Shown one piece after another: positions 36,291 to 48,965 of a stretch of 64,000 bases of DNA. The translations under genes were made by a program, and so were the position numbers. The notes under the pieces were generated by a model. That model saw only the letters and a list, made by a program, of their open reading frames with translations, searched no databases and was not told the DNA's origin. Source of the stretch: Humulus lupulus (taxonomy: Eukaryota > Streptophyta > Magnoliopsida > Rosales > Cannabaceae). The stretch covers positions 52,932,866 through 52,996,865 of the forward strand of contig NC_084800.1 of NCBI RefSeq assembly GCF_963169125.1. Direction: 5' to 3'. Position 1 is the stretch's first letter. Each line of letters begins with the position of its first letter.

Positions 36291-37405
36291 TGTTAGGAAA
36301 ATATTGTTTTGCCTCAATGGAAATGATTATAATATTGCAACTCTATGCAATAATATTACAAGTAAATATAGATTGATTAAATAAGGTTACAACTCTATAA
36401 CTGAAAATACAAATAAACCAAAGAAAGGAAGAAGATGATGATGAAGAAGAGAATAGTGAGAATAAAACTCTAAGCAAAAGATTACAAGTAAAATAAAGTG
36501 TTTAGACCAAATGAAAAGATTACAACTCTTAAACAAAATATACAAGTAAATAGAACAAGAGAATAAGAAGAAAAGCAATAGAATGGAAAGAAGAACAGAA
36601 ACACAATCAAACTCTCACTTACACAACCTAAGTGAAGAGGATTGTGGATCACCAACTTGAACAAGGTATAAAACCTTTGTCCAAAAGCTTATTTCCCCCT
36701 AACTCAAGCACTAAGGGATCTCTCTCAGATATTGGAAAAGCTTTATGGAATTATCAAGCCTCAAGGTGTTTCTAGCCAAGTGCTTTAGTGGATAGAAAAT
36801 GGTGTGTCTTACAAGTGAGCATTAGGCTCCTATTTATAGAGTTTAGAGACACCCTTTGAATTTCAAATTCCACCAACCCCATGGCTGTTACCAATGATTA
36901 ATTGGATGTTTTATGGAATTAAAATAGAGATTTGGGAGTTACTTGATTTTTGGAAACGTTCAAAATTGGATAAAAACCAAAGTTGGAAGAGGCTGTCAGG
37001 CTTGAAAAAAAAAAACCTTTCCCTTATTAGCCGGAGTACAAGTGTACTCCTTGATCTTTAGTAAACGTTCCAATTTATTCCCACTTGATTTTGTAACTTC
37101 CATACACAATATGGGAGTTAAAATCACATCTCTATCAGCCATTTCTCATATGGCTTTAAGAAATTCATCTCAATATTGTGTAACAACAAATCTACACAAT
37201 AATGGGTGATATTTAGGAGTTACAAATTTGTGATGAATTTGTAACACCAAATATGTTACATGTTTGGATATTTCACATATATCCAAATAATGTAACTCTC
37301 TATTATATGTTACAATATGTGATACTCTATGTCACATTTATTTAATCTAAAACATTATATTATAAAATAATATAATATTACATTATATTATAAAATAATA
37401 TAACA
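36291..37405 (-). repeat. 3' LTR of the Copia element
   Basis: TGTTAGGAAAATATTG...AATATAACA. A TATAAATA box on the minus strand lies at 36831-36838. Confidence 0.95.
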
Positions 37406-38015
37406 TTCCCCCACTAGATTAAATAGTCATCTATTGTAACACTTTAATTAATCAATCATTATATTTAAAAATATAACATATCCCCCACTTGATTAAATAA
37501 GAACTCTCTCTTATAGGAGTCATTGCATTGATGCATAAAGTAAAGTGTTTTTCAACTTGAACTTTACTATAGTGTAATTATCACAAAATTTGTCGAAAAT
37601 TTGGTTGCACTAGGCATTAAACCATCTTTTCATGATGGCAAATCGGTGATAATACACACACCTTTGCGATGTTCACTTGAGACCTCTATATCTCGCTTTG
37701 CACCGTTAATGGCCATGTGCACTTTCCATTCATGGACTTTCTTGAGAATACTCCCAATTCTCATGAGAGGCGGCACCACCCCTAGGTCCATATAGGTAGA
37801 ATTCTTACAGTATTTTGTTACCAAAAATACTTGTCTTTACAAGATTGAATTCTATTAAAAAACCTTTCGGTTTTAACCCTCCTCTTGGTAACACACAAGT
37901 ACTCAATATCTCAGATGAGACTTGTTTTGAGTACAACTAATATTCACTTGATTGACTTGTTATTACCTATTGAACCTAACACTAGTTGAATAACTAGTGT
38001 TAAGATAGGTTACCA
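37406..38015 (-). other. 3' non-coding part of the Copia element
   Basis: No frame is seen. On the minus strand it runs from the RT-RNase H stop to the polypurine tract next to the 3' LTR. Confidence 0.6.
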
Positions 38016-39800
38016 TCAATCGTGAATCTCTTTAGGGAGTTTAAGTCCCATCCCTCGAGATGATGCAGCCACTAAATCCCTCGTTAGTGGCTTAGTGAAA
38101 GGATCCGCCAGATTTTCACTTGTTCTCACATAGGATATTGAGATGACTCCTCTTTGAATCAATTCTCTTACATATCCATGTCTTAGACTAATATGTTTAG
38201 ACTTCCCATTATACACTCCGCTGTATGCTCTAGCCAATGTTGCTTGGCTATCACAATGTATCGATATAGTAGATACATTATCTTTGATTAGGGGAATCTC
38301 TATCAACAGATCCCTTAACCATTCGGCCTCTTTGCCGGTAGCAGCTAGAGCTATGAACTCCGCTTCCATAGTGGAATGAGATATACAGGTTTGTTTCTTG
38401 GAACCCCAAGAGATTGCACCTCCACCAAGTGTAGATACCCAACCAATTATGGACAAGTTGTCCCCAAGATTGGATATCCAACTTGCATCTGTATATCCTT
38501 CTAATATCGAAGGAAATTTGGAGTAGTGAAGGCTTAGTCCTTTGGTTTTCTTGAGATAACCTAGGACTCTTCCAATTGCCTTCCAGTGATCCACACTTGG
38601 ATTACTTGTAAACCTACTAAGTTTACTTACCGCAAATGCTATATCAGGTCTAGTGCACTGGGCAACGTACATTAGACTCCCTATAGCACTAGCGTACTCT
38701 AATTGAGCCACCGCTCTTCCTTCATTCTTCTCTAGTTTTACACTATGATCGAATGGAGTATTGGCATCTTTAACCTTGAGATGGTTAAATTTGTTCAATA
38801 CTTTCTCAACGTAGTGGGCTTGCCCTAGCGCAAAACCCCCACTATGTTTCTTTACTTTGATATCGAGTATGGTATCAACTTCTCCAAGATCTTTCATCAT
38901 GAAGGTTGATGATAGAAACCTCTTCGTTTCTTCTATCCCTTTCATGCTATTACTTAGAATAAGCATGTCATCCACATATAAGCAAACAATGATCACATAT
39001 CCCTTACAAGTTTTGGAATACAAACACTTGTCTCCATTGTTATGTCTAAACCCATTAGACATGATGGCTTGATCAAATTTCTCATGCCATTGCTTAGGAG
39101 CTTGTTTTAATCCATATAAGGATTTTACAAGTCTACAAACTTTATGTTCATATTTTGGTAGGACAAACCCTTCGGGTTGTTCCATATAGACCTCCTCATT
39201 GAGGTCACCATTAAGGAATGCCGTTTTGACATCCATTTGATGAACATACAAGTTGTGTATAGAAGCTAAAGCGAACAAAATTCTTATAGAAGTTGTTCTT
39301 GCAACAGGCGCATAGGTATCGAAATAATCGATACCCTCTTTTTGCCTAAACCCTTTAGCTACTAATCTAGCTTTAAAGGTTTGGATAGTGCCGTCAGTGT
39401 AGTATTTTCTCCTAAATACCCACTTACACCCAATTGGCTTAGACCCTGGTGGGAGGTCTACCAATTCCCAAGTGTTATTGGAAAGAATGGAATCCATCTC
39501 ATCATTGATGGCTTCTTTCCAAAATGCACTATCTCTCGATTGCATAGCTTCTCTATAAGTCTTAGGATCATCCTCAACGAGAAGTACAATAGGAATTTTC
39601 CTAATGACTTCCTCTTTATTTCCTTCTACCATGTAGAATGAAATTCGTTGAGAATCTATCTCATCCACTACTAGACTTTTATGATTTTTAAGCCTTTGAC
39701 TTCTTCTAGGTTCAAAGGGTTGCTTTACATCCTTTTGAGAATTCTCCTCTTGAGAATCAACTTTGGATGTAGAAGCTTGAGAATTGTTCTCATATAACAA
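38016..39800 (-). CDS. Copia reverse transcriptase and RNase H (open, 594 codons)
   Basis: The C-terminal half of the Copia polyprotein, which copies genomic RNA into DNA. It starts in the linker after integrase (RRSQRLKNH). RT motifs include NDEMDSI...[41 protein letters not shown], the catalytic YVDDMLI and [12 protein letters not shown]. RNase H includes GYTDASW, STMEAEF and HCDSQATLA, ending near LADPFTKPL. The frame is uninterrupted, but no start of its own is expected: in a live element it would be translated as part of one polyprotein, and upstream stops now prevent that. Confidence 0.9.
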   Translation of the reverse strand: MLYENNSQASTSKVDSQEENSQKDVKQPFEPRRSQRLKNHKSLVVDEIDSQRISFYMVEGNKEEVIRKIPIVLLVEDDPKTYREAMQSRDSAFWKEAINDEMDSILSNNTWELVDLPPGSKPIGCKWVFRRKYYTDGTIQTFKARLVAKGFRQKEGIDYFDTYAPVARTTSIRILFALASIHNLYVHQMDVKTAFLNGDLNEEVYMEQPEGFVLPKYEHKVCRLVKSLYGLKQAPKQWHEKFDQAIMSNGFRHNNGDKCLYSKTCKGYVIIVCLYVDDMLILSNSMKGIEETKRFLSSTFMMKDLGEVDTILDIKVKKHSGGFALGQAHYVEKVLNKFNHLKVKDANTPFDHSVKLEKNEGRAVAQLEYASAIGSLMYVAQCTRPDIAFAVSKLSRFTSNPSVDHWKAIGRVLGYLKKTKGLSLHYSKFPSILEGYTDASWISNLGDNLSIIGWVSTLGGGAISWGSKKQTCISHSTMEAEFIALAATGKEAEWLRDLLIEIPLIKDNVSTISIHCDSQATLARAYSGVYNGKSKHISLRHGYVRELIQRGVISISYVRTSENLADPFTKPLTRDLVAASSRGMGLKLPKEIHD

Positions 39801-40891
39801 ATTCTCCTTTAGAGATGTTGAAGCTTAAGAATTGTTGTCACATAACACATTCTCAAAGAATTCAACTTCTCTAGATTCAATCACAATATTAGACTCTAAG
39901 TCTAATAGCCTATAAGCTTTACTATTGTTGGCATAACCAACAAAAGCACACTTTATGGCTCTTGAACCTAACTTTGTTCTATTAGGTTCGATTTTCTTGC
40001 AATAAGCAAGACACCCCCACACTTTGAAGTACCCTATGTTGGGTTTTCTTCATTTCCATAACTCATATGGAGATATCTTATTTTTCTTCACCGGTATTCG
40101 ATTAAGAATGTGACAAGCGGTTAAAAGCGCTTCACCCCATAAGTTGAAGTTCAACTTAGAAAACACCAACATAGAATTTATCATCTCTAGATAAGTCCTA
40201 TTTTTCCTTTCGGCAACACCATTGTGTTGTGGTGTATAAGGTGCAGTGCACTCATGAATTATACCATTTTCTTCACAAAAAATGTATTGAATTCATTAGA
40301 GAAGTACTCTCCTCCTCTATCACTTCTTAGCACCTTAATCTTTTTATTTAGTTGATTTTCAACTTCTAATTTATACAATTTAAAAGCATCAAAAGTCTCA
40401 TCTTTATGCTTTAAAAGAAACACATAGGTATATCTACTAAAATCATCTATAAAAGTAAGAAAATACATTTTACCACCTCTAGTTAAAACACCATTTAATT
40501 CACAAAGATCACTATGGATTAAATCTAGTAAATTAGATGATCTTTCTACACTAGGAAATGGTTTCTTAATCATTTTCGCCTTAACACATGTTTCACATTT
40601 ACCATAGTTTTTAATATTGCATGCAATCATACCACATTTTACTACTCTTTTCATGGTTGAAAAACCTATATGCGATAGTCTAAGATGCCACAAAAATAAA
40701 GAATCATACTCAACAATATAGGCGGAATTAACATTTTTATTGATAACATTGAAAGCTACATCATTGGTGCACAATTTAACCATACCCTCACAAGAGTACC
40801 CCTTTTCCCAAAAATACATTTGATTTGGTAAGTATAAGTTTACCAGACTAAAAAACGGCTTTAATGCCGGGCTTGCCAAGCAAATCACCAC
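39801..40891 (-). pseudogene. Copia integrase, broken by frameshifts and stops
   Basis: It has the HHCC finger (LSHIGFSTMKRVV...CETCVKAKM), the integrase core (LIHSDLCEL, TFIDDFSRYT, LRSDRGGEY) and, after a frameshift near 40260, the part with NGVAERKNRT. Further on it has a TGA where related elements have a sense codon (after ELWK, near 40049) and a TAG before the RT linker at about 39825. Another frameshift near 40850-40890 separates it from gag-protease. Confidence 0.88.
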
Positions 40892-42020
40892 TTACCAAGT
40901 TTATACTCATTTCGGGAACATAAAGTACATTCACTAATGTAACTTTCTTGCCGGAGGTGAAAAAGACTTCAATGGTACCTTTGCCAAGTACCTTGGATTT
41001 GTCCTCATTGCCCATTTGTATCTCATGGTTGCCCTTTGACTCTTCAAAGGTATTGAACAATGATTTGTCGTAGGTGACATGGACGGTGGCACATGTGTCA
41101 TACCACCACCCTTTCACCTTGCCTTGGACCGCATTCACCTCACTAAGGGTAGCAACTATGTTTTCCTCTTGAGTTGCGTTCACCTTAGGTCCTTGTTGGT
41201 CTTCTCTATGTCTACACTCTCTAGCATAGCGACCCTTTTTCCCACACACAAAGCAAGGACATTTCTCGCCCTTAAACTTGTTTGGGTTGGTTTTTGGACC
41301 CAAAGGTTTCTCATTACCCTTTTTCCCTTTGTTTTTGGGATGTTTTGGTTGTGACACCGCATTTGCTTTGGAAGTCTCTCCATTAGACCCCTCCACAAGT
41401 TTATATCTACATATCGATTCCTCTTCGATTCGAATATGCTTTTGGATCTCCTCCAAAGAATAATCCTCATTTTTATGAAGGATTCTTTTCCTATAGCTCT
41501 TCCAAGTTGGTGGTAATTTAGCCACTATAGCACCAACTTGAAAGGCCTTGGGAAGCTCAATCTTTAACACTTTCAATTTATTAACAATAATTTGCAATTC
41601 ATGAATTTGAGGAAGAATAGGTTTATCACAAAAAAATTTGAAATCGAAGTATTGAGATATCAAAAACTTTTTGGTACCTTCCTCTTCCGCCTTAAACTTT
41701 TTCTCAAGTGCATCCCATATCTCCTTGGCCGATTTGGTCTCGGTGTAGAGGTCATAGAGCCTATCGGATAGGGCGTTGAGGATATGACCCCTACAAAGAA
41801 GATTGTCCTCCTCCCTCTTCCTTCTCTTCTTCACCTCCTCGGGAGTGTCTTTGTCGGATGGCTTGGCTAGAGGTGCCAATGAAGACTCAAGGATGTAGGC
41901 GATTTTGAGAGTGGTTAAAAGAAACCTCACCTTGTCTTGTCACCTAGTAAAATTGGATCCATCAAACCTATCCAATCTCATTAGGTCTTGGTTCATGATC
42001 TTGATTGTCTCCCCTTCCAT
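40848..42020 (-). pseudogene. Copia Gag and protease, one nonsense codon
   Basis: From the ATG at 42020 (MEGETIK) the frame has TGA at 41940-41942, where the family has Trp (FDGSNFTR-x-QDKVRF). After it the Gag core (QYFDFKFF, KLPPTWKSYR) is open. The zinc knuckle CFVCGKKGRYAREC has Arg where the metal-binding His should be. Protease follows with WYDTCATVHV as active-site region. The frame ends at 40848 by a frameshift into integrase. Confidence 0.88.
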
Positions 42021-42048
42021 TGAAACAAAAAAGGGATAAGCTTTTGAA

Positions 42049-43163
42049 TGTTAGGAAAATATTGTTTTGCCTCAATGGAAATGATTATAATATTGCAACT
42101 CTATGCAATAATATTACAAGTAAATATAGATTGATTAAATAAGGTTACAACTCTATAACTGAAAATACAAATAAACCAAAGAAAGGAAGAAGATGATGAT
42201 GAAGAAGAGAATAGTGAGAATACAACTCTAAGCAAAAGATTACAAGTAAAATAAAGTGTTTAGACCAAATGAAAAGATTACAACTCTTAAACAAAATATA
42301 CAAGTAAATAGAACAAGAGAATAAGAAGAAAAGCAATAGAATGAAAAGAAGAACAGAAACACAATTAAACTCTCACTTACACAACCTAAGTGAAGAGGAT
42401 TGGGGATCACCAACTTGAACAAGGTATAAAACCTTTGTCCAAAAGCTTATTTCCCCCTAACTCAAGCACTAAGGGATCTCTCTCAGATATTGGAAAAGCT
42501 TTATGGAATTATCAAGCCTCAAGGTGTTTCTAGCCAAGTGCTCTAGTGGATAGAAAATGGTGTGTCTTACAAGTGAGCATTAGGCTCCTATTTATAGAGT
42601 TTAGAGACACCCTTTGAATTTCAAATTCCACCAACCCCATGGCTGTTACCAATGATTAATTGGATGTTTTATGGAATTAAAATAGAGATTTGGGAGTTAC
42701 TTGACTTTTGGAAACGTTCAAAATTGGATAAAAACCAAAGTTGGAAGAGGCTGTCAGGCTTGAAAAAAAAAAACCTTTCCCTTATTAGCCGGAGTACAAG
42801 TGTACTCCTTGATCTTTAGTAAACGTTCCAATTTATTCCCACTTGATTTTGTAACTTCCATACACAATATGGGAGTTAAAATCACATCTCTATTAGCCAT
42901 TTCTCATATGGCTTTAAGAAATTCATCTCAATATTGTGTAACAACAAATCTACACAATAATGGGTGATATTTAGGAGTTACAAATTTGTGATGAATTTGT
43001 AACACCAAATATGTTACATGTTTGGATATTTCACATATATCCAAATAATGTAACTCTCTATTATATGTTACAATATGTGATACTCTATGTCACATTTATT
43101 TAATCTAAAACATTACATTATAAAATAATATAATATTACATTATATTATAAAATAATATAACA
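42049..43163 (-). repeat. 5' LTR of the Copia element
   Basis: Same length as its partner. Its TATAAATA box at 42589-42596 (minus strand) would drive the genomic transcript. The sequence right inside it (TTCAAAAGCTTATCCC) is not the usual TGGTATCAGAGC primer site. Confidence 0.95.
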
Positions 43164-45735
43164 CAGCCTCCCTGGAGGTGGCGAGCTTTGCTAAGGCATC
43201 AGCATTGGTGTTCTGCTCCTGAGGGATCTATTCGACTAGGCTGTACTTAAATGTGGACAGCTCCTTCTTTACCTTGGCCAGGTAGGCCACCATCTTGGTT
43301 CCCCATGCTTGGTATTCTCCTGATACCTGGTTAACCATGAGCTGGGAATCACTATAGCACTGGACGGAGTTGACCTTCAGCTCCCAGGCCACCCTTAGTC
43401 CAGCCAATAAAGCTTCGTACTCGGCCTCATTGTTTGACGCTTCGAATCCGAACCATAACGCGGAGTGGAAACGATGTCCCTCTGGGGATATCAAAATGAC
43501 CTCAGCTCCAGACCCGTTCTCATTGAATGAACCGTCAACAAAGACTTTCCACAAGGCCTGCACCGGTTCTTCCATCGGTTCCTCTTGGAATCCAGTGCAC
43601 TCTGCCACGAAATCAGCCAGAGCTTGGCTTTTGATCGTAGTTCGCGGTACGTATAGTATCTCGAATTGGCTGAGCTCGATAGCCCACTTCAAAAGATGTC
43701 CCGATGCCTCAGGTTTCTGCAATACCTGCCTTAAAGGTTGATCGGTTATGACGTGGATTGAATGGGACTGGAAATACGGCCTGACCTTCCTGAAGGCCGT
43801 GATAAGGCAGAACGCCATTTTATCCATCAACAGATATCGAGATTCGGCTCCGAGGAGCCTCTTGCTAATGTAATAGACCGACTTCTGAGACCAGTCCTCT
43901 TCCCGGACCAGCACAGCGCTAGCCGCATCTTTCGTGACAGCTAGGTAAAGAAAAATAGGCTCTCCTGCTGTCGGTTTAAACAACACGGGTGGCTCAGCTA
44001 AATGTGCTTTTAGGTCGAGGAAGGCACGCTCGCACTCATTGGTCCATTCGAACTTTTTATTTCCCTAGAGCAGGTTATAGAATGGCAAACACTTGTCGGT
44101 TGATTTGGAAATGAACCGATTAAGGGCTGCCACCCTTCCTGTCAGACTTTGGACGTCTTTTCGTGACTGGGGTGATGGCATTTCGAGTAGCGATATGATT
44201 TTATCGGGGTTCGCCTCTATTCCTCGGGTGTTAACTATGAAACCCAGAAATTTTCCTGACGCAACCCCGAAGGTACATTTTTGGGGATTCAGCCTCATAC
44301 CATATTTCCTTAAGATCTCAAAACATCCCTTCAGGTCGGGAACATGGTTATCGGCTGTTTTTGACTTGACCAACATGTCGTCAACATACACTTCCATGTT
44401 TTTCCTGATCTAATTAGTGAACATTCTGTTGACCAATCTCTGATATGTAGCTCCCGCATTCTTGAAGCTAGTGTGTTCCTGGTCCGCATTGTAACAATAA
44501 ACGTTGTTTGAGGTCATGAAGCTAGTGTGTTCCTGGTTCGCAGGGTTCATGGCGATCTGGTTATAACCCGAGTATGCATCCATGAAAGACATGAGCTCGT
44601 GTCCCGCAATGACATCCAAGAATTGGTCAATTCTCGGTAAGGGGAAGCAATCTTTGGGGCATGCTTTATTCAGATCCGAAAAGTCGATGCTGGTCTACCA
44701 CTTCTCGTTGAGCTTTGGGACCAAAACGGGATTGGCGACCCAAATCGGGTATTTTGCTTCGCGAATAAAGCCGCATTTTAAAAGTCGAGCTACTTCCTCT
44801 TTTAGGGCCTCAGCTCGGGTTATGCCCAGGCGCCTCTGTTTTAGGGACTTCGCAGGCATGTTTTTGTCCAAGTTAAGGGTATGCATGATGATGTTTGGGC
44901 TGATTCCTATCATGTCTTCATGAGACCAGGCAAACACGTCTAAATTTTCTCGTAGAAATTTTAGCAGCTCCGCCTTTCTCTCATTACAAAGGTTTTTCCC
45001 GAGCCTAACCACCCTCGAAGGGTCTCTAGGATTGATGTTCACCTCTTCGATGGCTTGGAACTCGGATCTATCTTTGCCTATCCTTGGGTCGATATCATCA
45101 CTCAAGGTGATACCTACGCCATCAGCTTCCTGAGGTTTTTCTATCCCAGGAATGGATCTCACTTCCTGAGATTCCTCGTTTCCACCCTGAATGGCCATCA
45201 TTTGCTGCCTGGGTCGTGATTTTCCCTTCATAGAAATGCTATAGCATTCCCTGGCAGCGAGCTGATCACCTCAGACCGTACATACTCCCATAGAGGAGGG
45301 GAATTTGACTGCGAGGTGGCAGATAGAAGTTATGGCTTCGAATGCCATCAACGTAGGTCAGCCCAGAATTGCATTGTATGCGGTGGGACAGTCGATAACC
45401 ATGAACTCGAGGAGTTTTGAGACAGTTCAGGGTCCCTCTCCCAAGGTTATTACTAACTCGATCGTTCCTATCGCTGCCGACCCTTCTCCGGAAAACCCAT
45501 ACAACATCACGGAGGTGGCCTTCAGCTCGGCTACTGACAACCCCATTTTCTCTAGTGTGGATCGGAACGACAAGTTCACCGAACTCCCATTATCAACTAG
45601 CATCCTCCTAACTCTCCGGTTGGCGAGCTAGGCAGTTATGACTAGAGGATCGTTATGTGGGAACTGGACATGACTTGCATCCTCTTCGGTAAAAATGATT
45701 GGTTGTTTCTCCAATCGTTGTTGCTTGGGTAGGCG
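43164..45735 (-). pseudogene. Protease, reverse transcriptase and RNase H of element 1
   Basis: Same domains and order as element 2 pol: protease LVDNGSSVNL (about 45580), RT with [17 protein letters not shown] and [10 protein letters not shown] (about 44380), gypsy RNase H (YYISKRLLGAES, about 43850) and second RNase H (VFVDGSFNENGSG, SNNEAEYEALLAGL, CYSDSQL, about 43350-43560). Stops interrupt it at many sites, for example after the protease, before RT motif 1, and at 44068-44070. Near 44463-44540 the conserved MPFGLK stretch is missing and a 19-base sequence is repeated. The Copia element cuts it at 43163. Confidence 0.88.
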
Positions 45736-48149
45736 CTACTCCGGGATAAACTCAACTCTGTTATGAGACTTCAGCTCATTGACGTACCTTTTCTGGGCGC
45801 CTCTGCTCGTGCCGGCCAGATGAGGGCCTCTGGAGATGGTGGTTATCTCCCCTCCTATTATAGGGTGAGGGGTATCCTGATTTACCCGGGCCCCAGGCTG
45901 ATTTATCGGAGCTTCCGGGGTTTGCTGACTGGTAAGGACTCGATTCCGCGCATACTGAGTCAAAGGTCCGGCTCTGATGAGTGTCTCGATCTCGTCCTTC
46001 AAATGCCTACAATCATCAGTGTTGTGGCCGATGTCGTTGTGGAATCGACAGAATTTGGAAGGGTCTCTCTTGGACTTCTGGTTTTTCAAAGGCTCTGGCT
46101 TTTTCCAGGGAAGGCGGGCAGAATTTGCTAGGAAAATGTGCTCCCTAGTGTCTGTGAGCTCGGTATAAACCGCTTAGACTGGCTTGTACTTTTTCGCGGG
46201 CTTGTTTTTCTTGGGACCGTGCTGACTTCCCTCGCTGCTCCCATTTCTCTTGCCTTCACCCCTTTGGTTATTTTGGGCAACGGTTTGAGTCGTTTTCACG
46301 ACATCCGTTTCCGCTCCAACGGGCTGATCAAGGGTTTGGTTGGTTCCCGCAACTGAGGCTCGCGCCTCTTCCAAGTTTATCCATTATTGGTCCTTGTTCA
46401 AGAATTCATCCACGGTGCTGACATCTCTCCTCTGGATTTCTTTCCACAGCCTGCCCCCAACAAGGATTCCAGTCCTCATAGCCATGAGCTTGGAACTATC
46501 GTCCGCGTCCCTAGCTCGAGCCACAACGTTTGCGAACCTGCTTAGTTAAGCTTTTAAGGGTTCCCCGGGTTGTTGCTTCACATTCGCTAGGGTGTCCGCT
46601 TTGACGCGAGCCACTTGAGAGGCTCGAAATGCTTTCTTGAAATCGGCAGAGAAATTCTTCCACGAGCTAATCAATTATTTTTACATTGCTTGAACCACTG
46701 TCTAGCTGGCCTGATCAAGGTCGAAGGGAATATCAAGCATCTCAGCTCGGGGCTGATATTATGGGCCATCATCAAGGTATTGAACATACCCAAGTGATCC
46801 GACGGGTCCCCGTCCCCATCGAATTCAGATAGATGGGGCATCTGGAAACCCGGCGGGTACATCGTGGCTGCTATGTTGAGGCCAAAAATCTCTAGCTCGT
46901 CTCCTTAGTCATATTCGTCCTTGCCCTTTTCTGACAAGAGTTTCTTCATTTGCTCCTCCATCTGAGCTAACTTTTCGAGGGTCTGGTCCTTGATCCCTTG
47001 GTTGTTCTGGGACTGTTCAACAGCTCTCGGTCCATTGTACGCATTAGGCGAGTTATTGTCCCTCCAAGCTTGAGCTTAGTTTGGCGGGACATTCCCACTA
47101 TCACGTACTTCGGAAGGACCATCCTCTCAATGAACATGACTTTCATTTCTGGTCGGGTCCCCCCTCTGCGAGTTGAGGCGATCTCGAAGGTCAGTTCTCA
47201 ACGCGGCCCGAGGGCTTTGCGCCGAACTTAGACGATTGCGCAGGTCTCCATCGGATCTGCCACTTCGGTGGCTATCGGTCCAATAGCTCCCATTGGAAAA
47301 GCTTGGAGCCTGCTGCCGGGGGTGAGGATCCGGGACATTCCTGCGTGCTCGCGGGCGATTGGTAGGAACGGTGGGAGGAGGATTCCTTCTACTGCTCCCG
47401 TGCACTGGAATATCTCGGACAGGACGAGGAAGATATGGGTATCTTATCAGCGAAGGGGGATGCCTAACTGGTGAAGCGATCTTGGTCCTGTCCGGTCGGA
47501 TCAAAATAGCTCGCGGTCGTTTCGCTCTACCATCTCCAGCCTCTTGCGCCCGGCGGTTTGACTGCGGCACGGGAGGGCTGGCCGGAGCAGGTTGTCTGCG
47601 CAAGCTTTCCCCGGACCTCCTCCTCGAGCTGCCACGAGCCCTTCTGGGTGTGTTCGATGGTGGAGCCGAACTAGGAGTTGAGGTTCTGACTGATCGGCTG
47701 ACTTGCTGATTGGCCCTGGGAAAATCCTTAAACATAGCTTCCTGGTTATGGTACGACATGGGCGCATAACTCGGGGTTGAGGTTCTAACCGACCGACTGG
47801 GTCTGGGCTGACTATCCCTGCGGGACTTGTGAGTCCTGCTTTGCCTCTTTCTGACGTTAACGTTGGTTACAAGAGTGGGTAGTCGGCCCAAGACCTCCTC
47901 GATTTGCTTACTTGCTCTGGATAGCTAACTCTTCAACTGTACGTTCTCCATTTCTATCGACGTCAGGTAACCAGGGTTTGGATTTGGCAGTCGGGGAGCC
48001 AAAATTTTGGTGTCGTCATGGCCCATCGGCTGCTTTCCTGATCGCTACTGGACCTCTGGGTTTGGTTCGTCGAATATGGTGGCATGGTGGGCCTCCTGCC
48101 CATCATGTTGATCCGCCTCGTTACCATGCCTCGACCGAGTAACCACCAT
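45736..48149 (-). pseudogene. Gag of element 1
   Basis: Starts at ATG 48149 (MVVTRSRHG, like the MVTT start of element 2) and meets a TAG about 35 codons later. A long Arg/Ser/Pro-rich stretch (47127-47891) precedes the Gag core (LSEFDGDGDPSDHLGMF, 46671-46862, and the part with VKQQPGEPLKA near 46560). A Cys/His motif CRFHNDIGHNTDDC lies near 46040. It is broken by numerous stops. Assignment rests on the match of order and motifs with the Gag of element 2. Confidence 0.85.
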
Positions 48150-48202
48150 GATCAAGTTTTTGTGATAGCCTAATCTAAACACTCTCAATGAAAGCACCAA
48201 AC
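48150..48202 (-). other. Leader of element 1
   Basis: On the minus strand the LTR is followed by GTTTGGTGCTTTCATTGAGA. Element 2 has the same phrase at the same place (21338-21357), so it is a conserved leader/primer region of this group. Confidence 0.6.
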
Positions 48203-48960
48203 TATCAACGCGATTTTTTCGCCAACAGATAATTATATGAATAAGTAGGATGGATTAGTGCTGATTGATAAACCGTAATATGAAAATGATAGTAATCTAG
48301 GATGTGGAAATTAATTGCAAGGAACTAATAGTCACTCATTTTTTAGGTGGTTCGGAGGTTAAAATCCCCCTAGTCCACCAGTCAATATTATTGATATCTT
48401 CTTACTATTTCTTACAAAGTGTTTTGTTTTACCAGAAGAAGCCAATCCCTTGCACTATTCAAGGTTTCAGTATTTATAGGAGAATGATCTCTGAGTAGGT
48501 ATTGGGGTCATCCCGTGACCTTTTCATCCATCATGTCATTTATGTGACATCGATGATTAATTCCTAAACCTTACAGTGAAGTGTGGTCTAATCAATAGGT
48601 AAAGATGGGTAATGGGCCGCATGGCCCAAATCAGGCATGGGATGCCTGAACACACACGTTTATATTGCGTATCCAAGAATTCAGGAATAGAACACACATG
48701 TGATGTCTGATATACGCACGTTTATATTGCGTGGTTGACTTTACAAGGGTTCGGGGGTGTCAGGCCTCTAAAGCACTACGAGCTTAATCTCTTAGCATGC
48801 CGACACAATGACTCCAAGGAGCAACTAAATGAATAACCAGCTCGGGCTGGTTACTTAGGGGACGGTGACAAACAGCTTCGGATGAACGGTTGACACGTGG
48901 CAGATCGAGTTAGGCCCTTCTCTAGCTCGCCAAAGTGTGTGCGGATATTTAGGGTGTACA
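48203..48960 (-). repeat. 5' LTR of element 1
   Basis: 758 bp; partner of 15258-16030. Its inner end has lost the canonical terminal dinucleotide (TA instead of TG on the plus strand). Differences from its partner are mostly transitions. Confidence 0.9.
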
Positions 48961-48965
48961 ATAAT

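Larger units (their letters stand above)
36291..43163 (-). mobile_element. Ty1/Copia retrotransposon, 6.9 kb, recently inserted and disabled
   Basis: Two LTRs of equal length, 1,115 bp (36291-37405 and 42049-43163), differ at about eight positions by eye (0.7 %). The perfect target duplication CAGCC (36286-36290 and 43164-43168) flanks it. Gag, protease, integrase, RT and RNase H lie in that order on the minus strand, the Copia arrangement. The polypurine tract AGTGGGGGAA precedes the 3' LTR at 37406. It is inserted in the RNase H/integrase linker of element 1. It has stops and frameshifts in gag and integrase, but RT-RNase H is open. Confidence 0.96.
15258..48960 (-). mobile_element. Element 1: decayed Tat-lineage Ty3/Gypsy retrotransposon, 33.7 kb with two nested insertions
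   Basis: LTRs lie at 15258-16030 and 48203-48960, with a perfect 5-bp target duplication ATAAT outside them. Gag and pol are on the minus strand, so the 48-kb LTR is the 5' one. Internal order on that strand: leader with GGTGCTTTCATTGAGAG, gag, protease, RT, two RNase H domains, integrase, 117-bp tandem array, then an extra gene on the opposite (plus) strand, and the 3' LTR. Without element 2 (20449-34882) and Copia (36291-43163) it is about 12.4 kb. Many stops, frameshifts and LTR differences (several per cent, with indels) show it is old and dead. The second RNase H and the extra antisense gene place it in Tat. Confidence 0.93.
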
